Of a stretch of 34,742 nucleotides of DNA, positions 16,871-24,753 are shown piece after piece. The notes beneath the pieces were generated by a model. It did not search any database and was not told the DNA's origin. It saw nothing but the letters and a program-made list of their open reading frames with translations. Source of the stretch: Alphaproteobacteria bacterium (GTDB lineage Bacteria > Pseudomonadota > Alphaproteobacteria > RF32 > CAG-239); NCBI GenBank assembly GCA_020025875.1, contig JAHHRI010000011.1, positions 1-34,742 on the forward strand. The letters are read 5' to 3'. The first letter of the stretch is position 1, and every line of letters begins with the position of its first letter. Both the position numbers and the translations under genes were made by a program.

Positions 16871-19800
16871 CTAATTTAATTTGTCCAAGGCTCGGGCAAT
16901 CACATAATAAATTTTACCGATATCCGCGCCGGAAATAACCGACAGCAAAATACCCGATTTTTCGCAACTGCGGGCGCGGTTAATCAGTTCCTCAAACTCA
17001 CCCATATAGGCGTTGACCATTTTGCGAAACTCCGGATTTTTCTCAAATTCGTCCTTAATCGCCACCACTTGTTTACGGCTCATGCTGCGTGATAAATAAC
17101 GCACAAAAACGCCCGTATCGCCCTCATAATATTTCTGCCACAACTTATCCTGACTTTCGGGGTTGAAAATCATATTGATGTCAACCGCCAGCGTTTCCAG
17201 CTTTTCGATAACGGAGGTGGCGTTTTTCAGGAAGTTTTCAACTTTCATTTCCCGATAGCGTTTTTCTATATCTGCCAGTTCGTTACCTGCCTGCTTGGCT
17301 CCAATGTCCAGCAGTTCGATCTGCTTTTTGATAACGCTGTTAAAGCTGTCGGTGCTGGCAACAATCGCCTTGCTCTTGTCGGTAAATTCTTCTAAGTTGC
17401 CGCTGAAACCACCCATAACTTCGCTGACTTTGGTCAACGTTTCGTCAGCTGTGGCACGCAAGCTGTCGGACTGTTCCATAAACATATCGTTGGCTGCCTT
17501 CACTTCGCCGGCCACACGCTTGGCATCGTCCATCACTTCCATCACCGTCAGCCGCCATTTTTCGCCGGTTTCGGCAAACTTCTCGGAGCTGCCCTGCGCC
17601 GCTTCTTCCAACTGTCTGCCGAGCTGCTGCAAACCGTTGCTCAGTTCGCGGATCTTGTCATGAGCAAGATTGGCCTTTTCTATCAACTGATCGGAAGTGC
17701 CGTTCATCAGATTGTTAAAGTAATCGGTCAGCGACTTGGTGTCTTCGGCAATTTGTGTCATTTTATCATTTTGTTCCGCCAGCAAACCGGTTGCCTCATT
17801 GAGCGTACGGCTGCTTTCTTCGGTTACGGAGCCAAAACCTTGCAGGCAGCGGTGATAATCTTCCGTTACCTTGTTCATGTTGGCAGCGGCATTGTCCGTT
17901 GCCTGGTTAAGGTTGTTCGAACACAAAGCCAGCGCCTGATTAACCTGCTCGATACCGGCGATTGAATTTTGCGTCGTTTGTCCCATGCTGTCGCCCACTT
18001 GCAACAAATAGTCCGCCAATGCCGATATTTCCGACGACATGGCAGCGGCATTTTCCTGCAAACCGCCGGCATTTTTCTTAAACTGTTCGCTCAGGCTTGC
18101 CATTTTGTGAGAAATGGCCTCGGAAACGTCCATCAAGCATTTGTATTGCTCGTTTAAGGCTGCTTCACCGAGACGTGTCTGCGCGCTGACCAGATTGATG
18201 ACATCCATCAAATCTTCCCGCTGGCGACCGAAATTGTCGTTGATGACATTGCTTTGGACGCGGATCTGCTCACCGATGGTATTAAAAATGCCATCGACTT
18301 TTGCGCTTTCGACATTGATCTGTTCCACCAAACCGCCAAAGCGTTCGTTGATCTCCGTTCCGCGTTCTGCCATTTCTGCCGCCGAATGACCGATTTTTTC
18401 CGCATAGCCGTCCATTTGACCTGCAAGCACCGTAAATTCGGTTCCGAACTCATTATGCACACCTTTAATTTTTTCAGCCCGACCGGCAATAAAAGCAGCG
18501 GCGGTTTCTGCCGTTTCTTGCAACTGATCGGCGGCGCGGGTCAATTCTCCGGCGCCATCGTTCATACGGTTGACCATGGCGACAGCGGCTTCATCGGCTT
18601 CGTTTTTGATGCGTTCGATAATCTGTCCGAGTTCTCCGGCGCCGTTGTTCATACGGTCGACAATAGCGGTGGCGGCTTCATCGGCACCGCCTTTTGCCTG
18701 CTCAACCGCCCGACCAAACTCCGCCAATCCGGCGGCAATGGTATCGGCAATTTGGCTCTGACGCGAAGAAACATCGGCAAGATCTTCGTCCAAGCGACGT
18801 ATTCTTTCGGCAACGGCTTGGTCAATTTCGCTTAATTTGTCAATGGCGACATTAGATTTATCCGCCACATCGGAACCGCGACGGGCAACTTCGTCCTCAA
18901 GCGCGGTCATCTTGGCAAATACGCTGTCGGCACTTTCGCTCACGGCGGCAATCTGCTCATGAATGGAGCGGCTGACACCGGCCGTGTTTTCCGCTACCGA
19001 ATTCAGCAGCTCCGACTGACTGGCAAAAGTGGCGACAATGTCGGCAAACTGTTTGGAAAAACCGCCGGTCGCCTCATTGACCGCATTTTCGTGCTTTTCC
19101 ATAATGGCCGCAATTTGCGCCGTCCGTTCGTCAACGTCGGCAATCAGGCTGCGAAGGTGGTTACTCTGCTCGGCAACGCTGTTTTCCAAGCCGGAAACTT
19201 TTTGTGTCATGGCATCTGCAGCCTCGTCCAGACGGCGCACTTCCGTTCCCAAACTGTCGTTGATCAGACGTGTCTGTTCGGCTGCTTTATCGGAAGCTTC
19301 TAGCGATGCCGCAAGATTTTCTTTTAACCGGTCGACGGCCTCGCAGGCTTCGCCGACGATTTGTCCGGCGACAGCCGAAAGTTCTCCGATCTGCCGATTG
19401 AGTTCCGATTTGATGTCTTCTATTTTGGCCAGTGAGGTATTGATACTGCCGTGTTGTTCGGCCAACGATTTTTCCGCCAAACGGCTTTGAGCAACCGCCA
19501 TATTGCCGGTTTCGTTCAAATGATCTGCCTGTGCGGCAATGGCCTCATTAACTTCGTTCAGATTTTGCATCATTCCGTCTATTGTTTGTTTGACGCCCTC
19601 GATACCTTCCGCAAATTTGCTGCCGACATTGTCTAAATCGCCGCCTATGCTGCCGCCGATATTCTGCAATTCTCTAAACCGCTCGGCAATGTTGTCGCTG
19701 CTGCCGTTGATCTTGTCGCAAGCAGAATCGGTAAAGCTGATCAGGTTTTCTGTTTTGACTTTTACCGTATCGACCACCTCGCGCAAACTTTCAACGGCTT

Positions 19801-20977
19801 TGGCGCTGCGCTCGTCCAGATTGTCAAAGCCTGAACTGAGCGTATTTTCCGCCGACTGCAAACTTTCCACCACGGTGTCGGCAATATTTTTAAGTTCGTG
19901 CGCCTGAGAAGAAATATTGTTTTCCACCAGTGCCGTCTGCGCAATAATTTTTTCCGCTTCGTTGACAAAAAGATCGCTGTGCTCGGAAATTTTGCGGTAC
20001 ACTTCCTGAATGCTGTTATCCATATTTTCCGCATATTTAACGGTTTTTTGCCCGCGTGTTTCGATCAGTTCGTCAATCTCGGAGGCAACCGAACGGAAAG
20101 TTTCGCCTACGGCCTTGGTGCTCTCCACGGCTTGATGAGTAATGTCTTCCAGATATTTACCCTGCGCCTGAATCTTTTCGTAAACCAAATTAAAGTTTTC
20201 TTCCGAAACATTGCCGTACGACTTGATGTTTTCGCTGGCTTCCATGATCTGACGAGAGCTGCTTTCTGCCACGGATTGGATAATATCGGCAGAATTTTTG
20301 ATTTCGTGCATACCGGGGAGCAAATGGTCGACAATGCCGTTGATATCTCCCTGCAACCGCGAAGCGACGCTTGAAAATTCGGCAATGCAGCTGCTTAGGT
20401 CTTTTGTGGTTTTGAAAGCTTTGTCCGTCACACCGTCAAAGCTTTTGGTCAAAGTTTTGACACCGTTGGTCAGCTCAACGATACTTTTAGTTGAGTAGTT
20501 GTCCAACACCCGCACCAGACTGGCGAAGTCGTCCACCCGTTCATCGAGTTCTTTTTTGATTATCGATGTCTGGCTCATCGCCAATTTGGTTACTTCCTGC
20601 AGCTCCGACACTTGCGAGCGAATCGCTTCCGACATGGCTTTGGCGGTGGCTGCTCCGCCTTCTTCCGGATAAACCAACTGATTCATGTAAGCGCGTAAAA
20701 ATTTGGCTTCTTTTTTAAAAGCCGCGCTGCGGTCCACATAGGCCATACCCACCCAGATCAGCGCCAAAGGCAGGGTGACACCGGCTAAAAAGCCGCCAAA
20801 CTCGTCGGGCATCATCAAAAACAAATTCGACCAGCCGAAAAACTGGGTAATGTAAATAAGCACGATTGCAAACCAGACGACGGTAACCACCAACATCAGC
20901 CGATAAAGATTGCTGCCGAACCAAGAATTTTCATTTTCTTCCAAAGTAGAATTATCGGACTTGCTTTTATGAATCAT
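16871..20977 (-). CDS. Giant membrane-anchored coiled-coil protein
   Basis: 1368 residues. Two hydrophobic helices lie at about 25-47 and 62-80, with a short loop between, so most of the protein is on one side of the inner membrane, probably the cytoplasm. Residues 85-1240 are almost wholly helical with heptad-like A/I/L/V spacing and many E, S, N and Q. No enzyme motif is visible. About 120 C-terminal residues look like a separate folded domain, with W1-x-K-Y-Y-E-G-D-T-G-V-F-type and G-I-L-L-S then S-G-A-D-I-G-K-I-Y-Y segments. It is not a chemoreceptor: no HAMP domain and no conserved hairpin tip. The plan (two N-terminal helices, then a long coiled coil) resembles the Caulobacter polarity factor TipN, but homology is not shown. 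It leads the dusB-trkA transcript. Confidence 0.9.
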   Translation of the reverse strand: MIHKSKSDNSTLEENENSWFGSNLYRLMLVVTVVWFAIVLIYITQFFGWSNLFLMMPDEFGGFLAGVTLPLALIWVGMAYVDRSAAFKKEAKFLRAYMNQLVYPEEGGAATAKAMSEAIRSQVSELQEVTKLAMSQTSIIKKELDERVDDFASLVRVLDNYSTKSIVELTNGVKTLTKSFDGVTDKAFKTTKDLSSCIAEFSSVASRLQGDINGIVDHLLPGMHEIKNSADIIQSVAESSSRQIMEASENIKSYGNVSEENFNLVYEKIQAQGKYLEDITHQAVESTKAVGETFRSVASEIDELIETRGQKTVKYAENMDNSIQEVYRKISEHSDLFVNEAEKIIAQTALVENNISSQAHELKNIADTVVESLQSAENTLSSGFDNLDERSAKAVESLREVVDTVKVKTENLISFTDSACDKINGSSDNIAERFRELQNIGGSIGGDLDNVGSKFAEGIEGVKQTIDGMMQNLNEVNEAIAAQADHLNETGNMAVAQSRLAEKSLAEQHGSINTSLAKIEDIKSELNRQIGELSAVAGQIVGEACEAVDRLKENLAASLEASDKAAEQTRLINDSLGTEVRRLDEAADAMTQKVSGLENSVAEQSNHLRSLIADVDERTAQIAAIMEKHENAVNEATGGFSKQFADIVATFASQSELLNSVAENTAGVSRSIHEQIAAVSESADSVFAKMTALEDEVARRGSDVADKSNVAIDKLSEIDQAVAERIRRLDEDLADVSSRQSQIADTIAAGLAEFGRAVEQAKGGADEAATAIVDRMNNGAGELGQIIERIKNEADEAAVAMVNRMNDGAGELTRAADQLQETAETAAAFIAGRAEKIKGVHNEFGTEFTVLAGQMDGYAEKIGHSAAEMAERGTEINERFGGLVEQINVESAKVDGIFNTIGEQIRVQSNVINDNFGRQREDLMDVINLVSAQTRLGEAALNEQYKCLMDVSEAISHKMASLSEQFKKNAGGLQENAAAMSSEISALADYLLQVGDSMGQTTQNSIAGIEQVNQALALCSNNLNQATDNAAANMNKVTEDYHRCLQGFGSVTEESSRTLNEATGLLAEQNDKMTQIAEDTKSLTDYFNNLMNGTSDQLIEKANLAHDKIRELSNGLQQLGRQLEEAAQGSSEKFAETGEKWRLTVMEVMDDAKRVAGEVKAANDMFMEQSDSLRATADETLTKVSEVMGGFSGNLEEFTDKSKAIVASTDSFNSVIKKQIELLDIGAKQAGNELADIEKRYREMKVENFLKNATSVIEKLETLAVDINMIFNPESQDKLWQKYYEGDTGVFVRYLSRSMSRKQVVAIKDEFEKNPEFRKMVNAYMGEFEELINRARSCEKSGILLSVISGADIGKIYYVIARALDKLN
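18545..18685. repeat. 87-bp-period direct repeat inside the coiled-coil gene
   Basis: Two copies of a segment of about 54 bp, starting at 18545 and 18632, are highly similar and exactly 87 bp apart. In the protein they give two 29-residue units that share A-D-E-A-A-x-A-x-V-x-R-M-N-x-G-A-G-E-L (about residues 765-825). This is recent internal duplication within the coiled coil. Confidence 0.8.
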
Positions 20978-21019
20978 TTCAGACTTCCAGAATTATTAAA
21001 ATTTGTACAAATCGGTTTC

Positions 21020-21048
21020 AGATTACAGCATAATGCTTAATATTTCAA
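21020..21048 (-). promoter_or_regulatory. Possible promoter of the coiled-coil/dusB/trkA transcript
   Basis: Minus strand TTGAAA (5/6) and TAATCT (3/6) are 17 nt apart, about 45 nt upstream of the ATG at 20977 and just downstream of the preceding terminator. The -10 is weak. Confidence 0.35.
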
Positions 21049-21052
21049 TAAC

Positions 21053-21091
21053 AAAACCGGCTCAAAGAACAGCTTCTCCGAACCGGTTTTT
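21053..21091 (-). terminator. Likely terminator of the 21106-22250 operon
   Basis: AAAACCGG (21053-21060) and CCGGTTTT (21083-21090) form an 8-bp stem that extends with one mismatch. On the minus strand it ends in TTTTGTTATT. It lies 15 nt past the stop of the 21106 gene, separating that operon from the coiled-coil gene. Confidence 0.65.
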
Positions 21092-21105
21092 ATGCTCATA
21101 TTGTC

Positions 21106-21705
21106 TTATTCTATGCAACAATCGACGGCCTTGCGGACAAAAGCCTTCATTTTTGCCAAAGCGCTGTCGTCCGGCTTTTCCGTTGAGTTTGCGGCGGCTT
21201 TTTCTTCCGTTGTTTGCGTCGCAGCCGCTGCCGATAAATCTTCCGCCAGTTTTTTGACTTGCGTATAACTGTCTTCAACCCATTTGACGTCTTCCATATT
21301 TAAAAGCTTCATGTTCAATCCCCAAAACAGGCAATATAGCTCATACGACTGGTCAAACAGCTTGTAGGCTTCTTGTTTGTGTCCCAAACTTTGCTGCTTG
21401 GTTCCCACTTCCATCAAACGCATCGACGCCGAAAGTAAGTGCTTGGATATGCACCAAACTTCCCCCTCATATTCCGGTATAACTTTTTGCATCAGCTGCT
21501 TGCGGGTTTCTCTTACCTGCTCAATCAGATCATAATATGAGCTCTTGCCCGTCTTGGCGCCGGAAAACATCAGATGTTCTTCGATCGATATCAGGTTCAT
21601 TATCCCGATCGTCAGATCCTGATCCGAGGACAAGTCTTTCGGGTTGACTTTTTTGCGTGAGTCTATCTTTTCAACATATGCTTTCACATTTTCGATTTTT
21701 TTCAT
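21106..21705 (-). CDS. Conserved-looking helical protein of unknown function
   Basis: 199 residues, soluble, no signal peptide. Residues 25-150 look like a compact helical bundle with dense, family-like motifs: S-D-Q-D-L-T-I-G-I-M-N-L-I-S-I-E-E-H (27-44), Y-Y-D-L-I-E-Q-V-R-E-T-R-K (57-69), Y-E-G-E-V-W-C-I-S-K-H-L-L (79-91) and L-M-E-V-G-T-K (97-103). A linker rich in A, T, E and S follows, then a short basic helix ending in Cys196-Cys197. Cys85 and Cys125 lie in the bundle. The motif density suggests a real conserved family, but I cannot name it. It lies 11 nt after the membrane-protein gene at 21717 and is closed by a terminator, so the two form one operon divergent from hydE. Confidence 0.85.
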   Translation of the reverse strand: MKKIENVKAYVEKIDSRKKVNPKDLSSDQDLTIGIMNLISIEEHLMFSGAKTGKSSYYDLIEQVRETRKQLMQKVIPEYEGEVWCISKHLLSASMRLMEVGTKQQSLGHKQEAYKLFDQSYELYCLFWGLNMKLLNMEDVKWVEDSYTQVKKLAEDLSAAAATQTTEEKAAANSTEKPDDSALAKMKAFVRKAVDCCIE

Positions 21706-21716
21706 TTTTTATCGCC

Positions 21717-22250
21717 TTAAAATCCATATAGTTCGGCAGCTTTTCCGCACAACGGATAATAGTAGAAATAAACGCTGAGCAATGCCAATGCCGACACGGG
21801 AACAGCCACTTTTTCAAACGGGAAATGGGCGTGTCCGCCGTTTTTGGCTTTCATCCATTGATAAAAACGGTTAGACATAATCAAAACCACCGCACCGGCA
21901 ATGGTGCTGAACAGGAAAGGATCGAGATAAAGAAAGAACAACAGCGGTTCAGGTCGGTATGTCATCTCGCCGACATACATAAAGCCGATCATGGCAACGT
22001 TTAAAACAATCAGCCAGAAGTCGCGTCCGGCAAAATGCCAATTTTTCTTGTCAAACCACACAATCATCCAATAGCCGAGCAGAGCCAGCAACGCGCCCGC
22101 CCAAACGCCGATAACGCTGTCGTCCACCCCAAAATAGCGGGCAATTTCCAATGAGGCTGCCACCGCCACCGTACAAACGGCGCAAGCCGGGTTGGCATAA
22201 GCCGGCAGCGCAAACATCAGTGCAAACAACAAAATCAATCCCATCATCAT
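21717..22250 (-). CDS. Membrane protein with an N-terminal CxxC, unknown function
   Basis: 177 residues from the ATG at 22250. That start is chosen over an in-frame ATG 60 nt upstream because an AAGGA site lies 8 nt before it and it begins a clean signal-like helix ending A-L-P-A-Y-A near residue 19. Cys23 and Cys26 (P-A-C-A-V-C-T) follow directly, in the N-terminal extracytoplasmic stretch. About four further hydrophobic helices follow, with a conserved-looking G-V-D-D-S-V-I-G-V-W-A-G loop, W-M-K-A-K cytoplasmic loop and a single C-terminal Cys (P-L-C-G-K). The CxxC suggests a thiol-disulphide or metal role, which is inference. Operon partner is the 21106 gene. Confidence 0.8.
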   Translation of the reverse strand: MMMGLILLFALMFALPAYANPACAVCTVAVAASLEIARYFGVDDSVIGVWAGALLALLGYWMIVWFDKKNWHFAGRDFWLIVLNVAMIGFMYVGEMTYRPEPLLFFLYLDPFLFSTIAGAVVLIMSNRFYQWMKAKNGGHAHFPFEKVAVPVSALALLSVYFYYYPLCGKAAELYGF

Positions 22251-22290
22251 TTTTTCTTTCCTTGATAAAAAGCTAAAACATCTATTTCTG

Positions 22291-22318
22291 CTTATAATAT
22301 AATCTCTCAATTTGCAAA
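22291..22318 (-). promoter_or_regulatory. Possible promoter of the 22250-21106 operon
   Basis: Minus strand TTTGCA (4/6) and TATAAG (5/6) are 16 nt apart. The -35 overlaps that of the divergent hydE promoter in one TTTGCAAA palindrome (22311-22318). Confidence 0.4.
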
Positions 22319-22338
22319 TATTTTTTGTTGATTATACT
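22311..22338 (+). promoter_or_regulatory. Possible hydE promoter
   Basis: TTTGCA (4/6) at 22311-22316 and TATACT (5/6) at 22333-22338 are 16 nt apart. Transcription would begin near 22345, about 49 nt before the chosen hydE ATG. The in-frame ATG at 22325 lies upstream of this start point, which argues against using it. Confidence 0.45.
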
Positions 22339-22393
22339 AAATAAGTTGAATACAAAGAAAATAGCGTCAACCCTTTCGGAAAAGGAACAAAGT

Positions 22394-23425
22394 ATGCACA
22401 AGCTGATCGAAAAGGCTAAAGAAACTCATTTGCTGAGCAAAGACGAACTGATCGAACTGCTGTGCGGCGACGATACCGACACAGATTTGTTTGCTGCCGC
22501 CGATGCCGTCAGACGGCAATATGTCGGCGACGGTATTCATCTGCGCGGATTAATCGAATTTTCAAACTTTTGCCGCAACGACTGTTGCTATTGCGGTCTG
22601 CGCCGCAGCAACAAGATTGAGCGCTACCGAATTGACGAAGAAACGATTTTCAAGCTGGCCGAACACGCCGCCTGCCGTATGGGTTTAAAAACAATCGTTT
22701 TGCAATCCGGCGAAGATCTATATTTTGACAAAGAAAAAATGTGTCGCCTCATCCGCCGCATCAAAACCCTTAACACCGCTCTTACCCTTAGTATCGGCGA
22801 AAAATCTCTTGACGAATACCAAGCTTATCGGGAAGCGGGAGCTGATCGTTTTTTGCTTAGAATCGAAACAACCGATCAAAAGCTTTATGGCGAAACCAAC
22901 CCCGGCATGAGTTGGGAAAAGCGGATTGAATGCATTGTCAACCTTGGTCGCGCGGGGCTGGAAATCGGCACCGGAATACTGGTCGGACTGCCGGAGCAAA
23001 CCATCGAAAGCTATGCCGACGACATTTTGTTTTTTCGGCAGGTCAATGCCGATATGATCGGTATCGGTCCTTTTATTCCGCATCCGGACACACCGCTGAA
23101 AAATGCGCTCGGAGGCTCTTTGAAAATGGCGTTGAAAGTGATGGCGCTGACCCGACTTTTGCTGCCGGACATCAACATTCCCGCCACCACCGCAATGGAA
23201 ACGCTGGCTCCAAACGGGCAGCTTCAAGCGCTCAAAGCCGGTGCCAACGTCATCATGCCCAACGTCACCCTCACCCAATATCGCAAACATTATGAGCTGT
23301 ATCCGGGAAAATCAACCGTTGGCTACACGCCTGACGAAAGCCTGAACGCGGTTAAAGACAAAATTGCCTCTCTCGGACGTTTTGTTGCCGAAGATTTTGG
23401 TTTTCATCGCCGCTTTCAGGCATAA
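22394..23425 (+). CDS. hydE: Radical SAM [FeFe]-hydrogenase maturase, HydE-like
   Basis: 343 residues from the ATG at 22394, chosen because an AAAGGA site lies about 8 nt upstream; the frame is open back to 22325. The radical-SAM cluster motif CxxxCxxC is Cys60, 64 and 67 (N-F-C-R-N-D-C-C-Y-C-G-L-R). The barrel then shows L-Q-S-G-E-D, R-I-E-T-T-D, G-I-L-V-G-L-P-E-Q-T and P-F-I-P-H-P-D-T-P-L, all typical of HydE. HydE acts with HydF and HydG to build the H-cluster of [FeFe] hydrogenase; those partners and the hydrogenase are not in this window. The C-terminal Cys trio that binds a second cluster in some HydE proteins is absent. PylB (methylornithine synthase) is a close relative and the main alternative. 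Confidence 0.85.
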   Translation: MHKLIEKAKETHLLSKDELIELLCGDDTDTDLFAAADAVRRQYVGDGIHLRGLIEFSNFCRNDCCYCGLRRSNKIERYRIDEETIFKLAEHAACRMGLKTIVLQSGEDLYFDKEKMCRLIRRIKTLNTALTLSIGEKSLDEYQAYREAGADRFLLRIETTDQKLYGETNPGMSWEKRIECIVNLGRAGLEIGTGILVGLPEQTIESYADDILFFRQVNADMIGIGPFIPHPDTPLKNALGGSLKMALKVMALTRLLLPDINIPATTAMETLAPNGQLQALKAGANVIMPNVTLTQYRKHYELYPGKSTVGYTPDESLNAVKDKIASLGRFVAEDFGFHRRFQA

Positions 23426-23503
23426 AAACAGACCATACAACCTACAAACCCATCATAACGTCTGAACGGCGCAGTATTCGGCTTTTAAAATCTCTCTCAA
23501 TAT

Positions 23504-23533
23504 TTGGCTTGTTTTTTTGTCAAATTGTATTAT
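23504..23533 (+). promoter_or_regulatory. Possible promoter of the repeat-protein gene
   Basis: TTGGCT (4/6) at 23504-23509 and TATTAT (5/6) at 23528-23533 are 18 nt apart, about 50 nt upstream of the ATG at 23582. Confidence 0.35.
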
Positions 23534-23581
23534 ATTAATGTCGATTAATCATTTTTATGTATCACATTAAACTTTATAATT

Positions 23582-24607
23582 ATGGAACAACCGAAAAAGA
23601 CTTCGTTGCTGACCTTGAAAAATCAGGAAAAAGTTTTGTTGTGTATCATTGCACAAAAACTGTACTGTCAAATTATTCCGATGACCAGAAGCGGATACAA
23701 AATTACGCCCACCGTACTGGAAGCGATGAAATGGAGCCGTCAGTGGAAACAGTTGCTGCCGATGTTGCTTGTCGAAAACTTCCCTTACCAAGGCGACTAT
23801 GCCATTTTGTTGTCCTTTCTCAACGAAACGATGGGTTCAAACGCCACTGCCGAATATATCATTCATGCGGCACGGCAAAGAAACAACACCAATCAAAAGT
23901 ATTGGCTGCGCTTGCTGAATATGCTTTCTGACGAACAACTGGAAAAAAACCACTGTTGGGATATTTTGGCACAAAAGGAAAAATGGGATATTTTAGAAAA
24001 AAACAGACGTTTTGACGAAATTATCCTGTCGGAAAACGTGCATGACACACAAACGGCTGCCAACATTCTCTTTCGCCATGAGATGATCGGCAGAATCATC
24101 GAACTCAAAAAATTTGACTGGTTAAAATATATCCCCGACGGTGAGGATATTTTGCTCAAATACGGTAAGTTCGAGATTCTCTATTTCTTGAAACAGATGC
24201 TGAGTTGGAAAAAAAGAAAAGAGATGTTTGACCAGCTATGCCAAACCCCCGAAGGGCGTTTGTTTCTCTACAAACAAGGAGAATACGAAGCGCTGCTGAT
24301 GCACGGACATTTCGATTTGTTTGCTGAAAACCACCAATGGACAAACTATCCGGAGCTAGATGATATGGGAAACATATACTGGATCCGATGGATTGACTAT
24401 GCTCACCAAAACAACCTGCCCCGATTGTTGGAAAACATCTATCAGGCAGCGGCAGGTAACGGAAAATATCAGCTGTTGGCAAACGAAAAACAGTATCAGC
24501 TGTTGGCAAATGCAAAACAGTATCGACTGCTGTGGAAAAACAGACAATTTGTCCTATGTCTGAAAAGCTTGCTCGCAAACGCATTCGGCATTGGCAAAAA
24601 AGCATGA
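23582..24607 (+). CDS. Nonapeptide-repeat protein of unknown function
   Basis: 341 residues, no signal peptide or membrane helix. From about residue 125 on it holds many units of nine residues with an aromatic at position 2 and Leu/Ile at 4-5, roughly [KQEHR]-[YFW]-x-x-[LI]-[LAI]-x-x-x. Clear runs are 125-151 (three units, W126, W135, F144), 187-204, 225-251 (Y235, F244) and 295-330 (four units, Y296, Y305, Y314, F323). The N-terminal 110 residues look helical and lack the repeat. The gene has no good ribosome site before the ATG at 23582, so the start is uncertain; the next in-frame ATG is at codon 34. It follows hydE by 156 nt and ends before a bidirectional terminator. I do not recognise the family. 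Confidence 0.8.
   Translation: MEQPKKTSLLTLKNQEKVLLCIIAQKLYCQIIPMTRSGYKITPTVLEAMKWSRQWKQLLPMLLVENFPYQGDYAILLSFLNETMGSNATAEYIIHAARQRNNTNQKYWLRLLNMLSDEQLEKNHCWDILAQKEKWDILEKNRRFDEIILSENVHDTQTAANILFRHEMIGRIIELKKFDWLKYIPDGEDILLKYGKFEILYFLKQMLSWKKRKEMFDQLCQTPEGRLFLYKQGEYEALLMHGHFDLFAENHQWTNYPELDDMGNIYWIRWIDYAHQNNLPRLLENIYQAAAGNGKYQLLANEKQYQLLANAKQYRLLWKNRQFVLCLKSLLANAFGIGKKA
24470..24523. repeat. 27-bp tandem duplication
   Basis: Two adjacent 27-bp copies (24470-24496 and 24497-24523) differ at two bases and encode Q-L-L-A-N-[EA]-K-Q-Y twice. This matches one nine-residue protein unit and shows that the repeat expands by in-frame tandem duplication. Confidence 0.9.
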
Positions 24608-24665
24608 CAAAACCGACTTTTTCTTAGTTCATGACGAAGCAAAAAGCAGATTTTATTCTGCCGCA

Positions 24666-24697
24666 AAAAAACGCTCTCTTTTTCGGAGAGCGTTTTT
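24666..24697. terminator. Bidirectional intrinsic terminator
   Basis: ACGCTCTC (24671-24678) pairs with GAGAGCGT (24686-24693) around a 7-nt loop. It has five T on the plus side and seven A on the left, giving a T-tract on the minus strand too. It serves both the repeat-protein gene and fprA, which converge here. Confidence 0.9.
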
Positions 24698-24753
24698 GTT
24701 TTGCCGCCTTACAGACTTCCTCGGTTTTCCGGAGGTTGTCTGTTTGGGTATTT

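Noticed and set aside
18254..18835. Plus-strand frames opposite the coiled-coil gene
   Set aside because: Repetitive low-complexity shadow of the large minus-strand gene; codon patterns follow that gene.
16871..20977. Reading the giant coiled-coil protein as a methyl-accepting chemotaxis protein
   Set aside because: No HAMP domain, no periplasmic ligand domain and no conserved signalling hairpin tip; only the general heptad character is shared.
23557..23931. Alternative plus-strand frame starting 25 nt before the repeat-protein gene
   Set aside because: It is out of phase with the nine-residue repeat frame, ends inside it and has no coherent sequence pattern.
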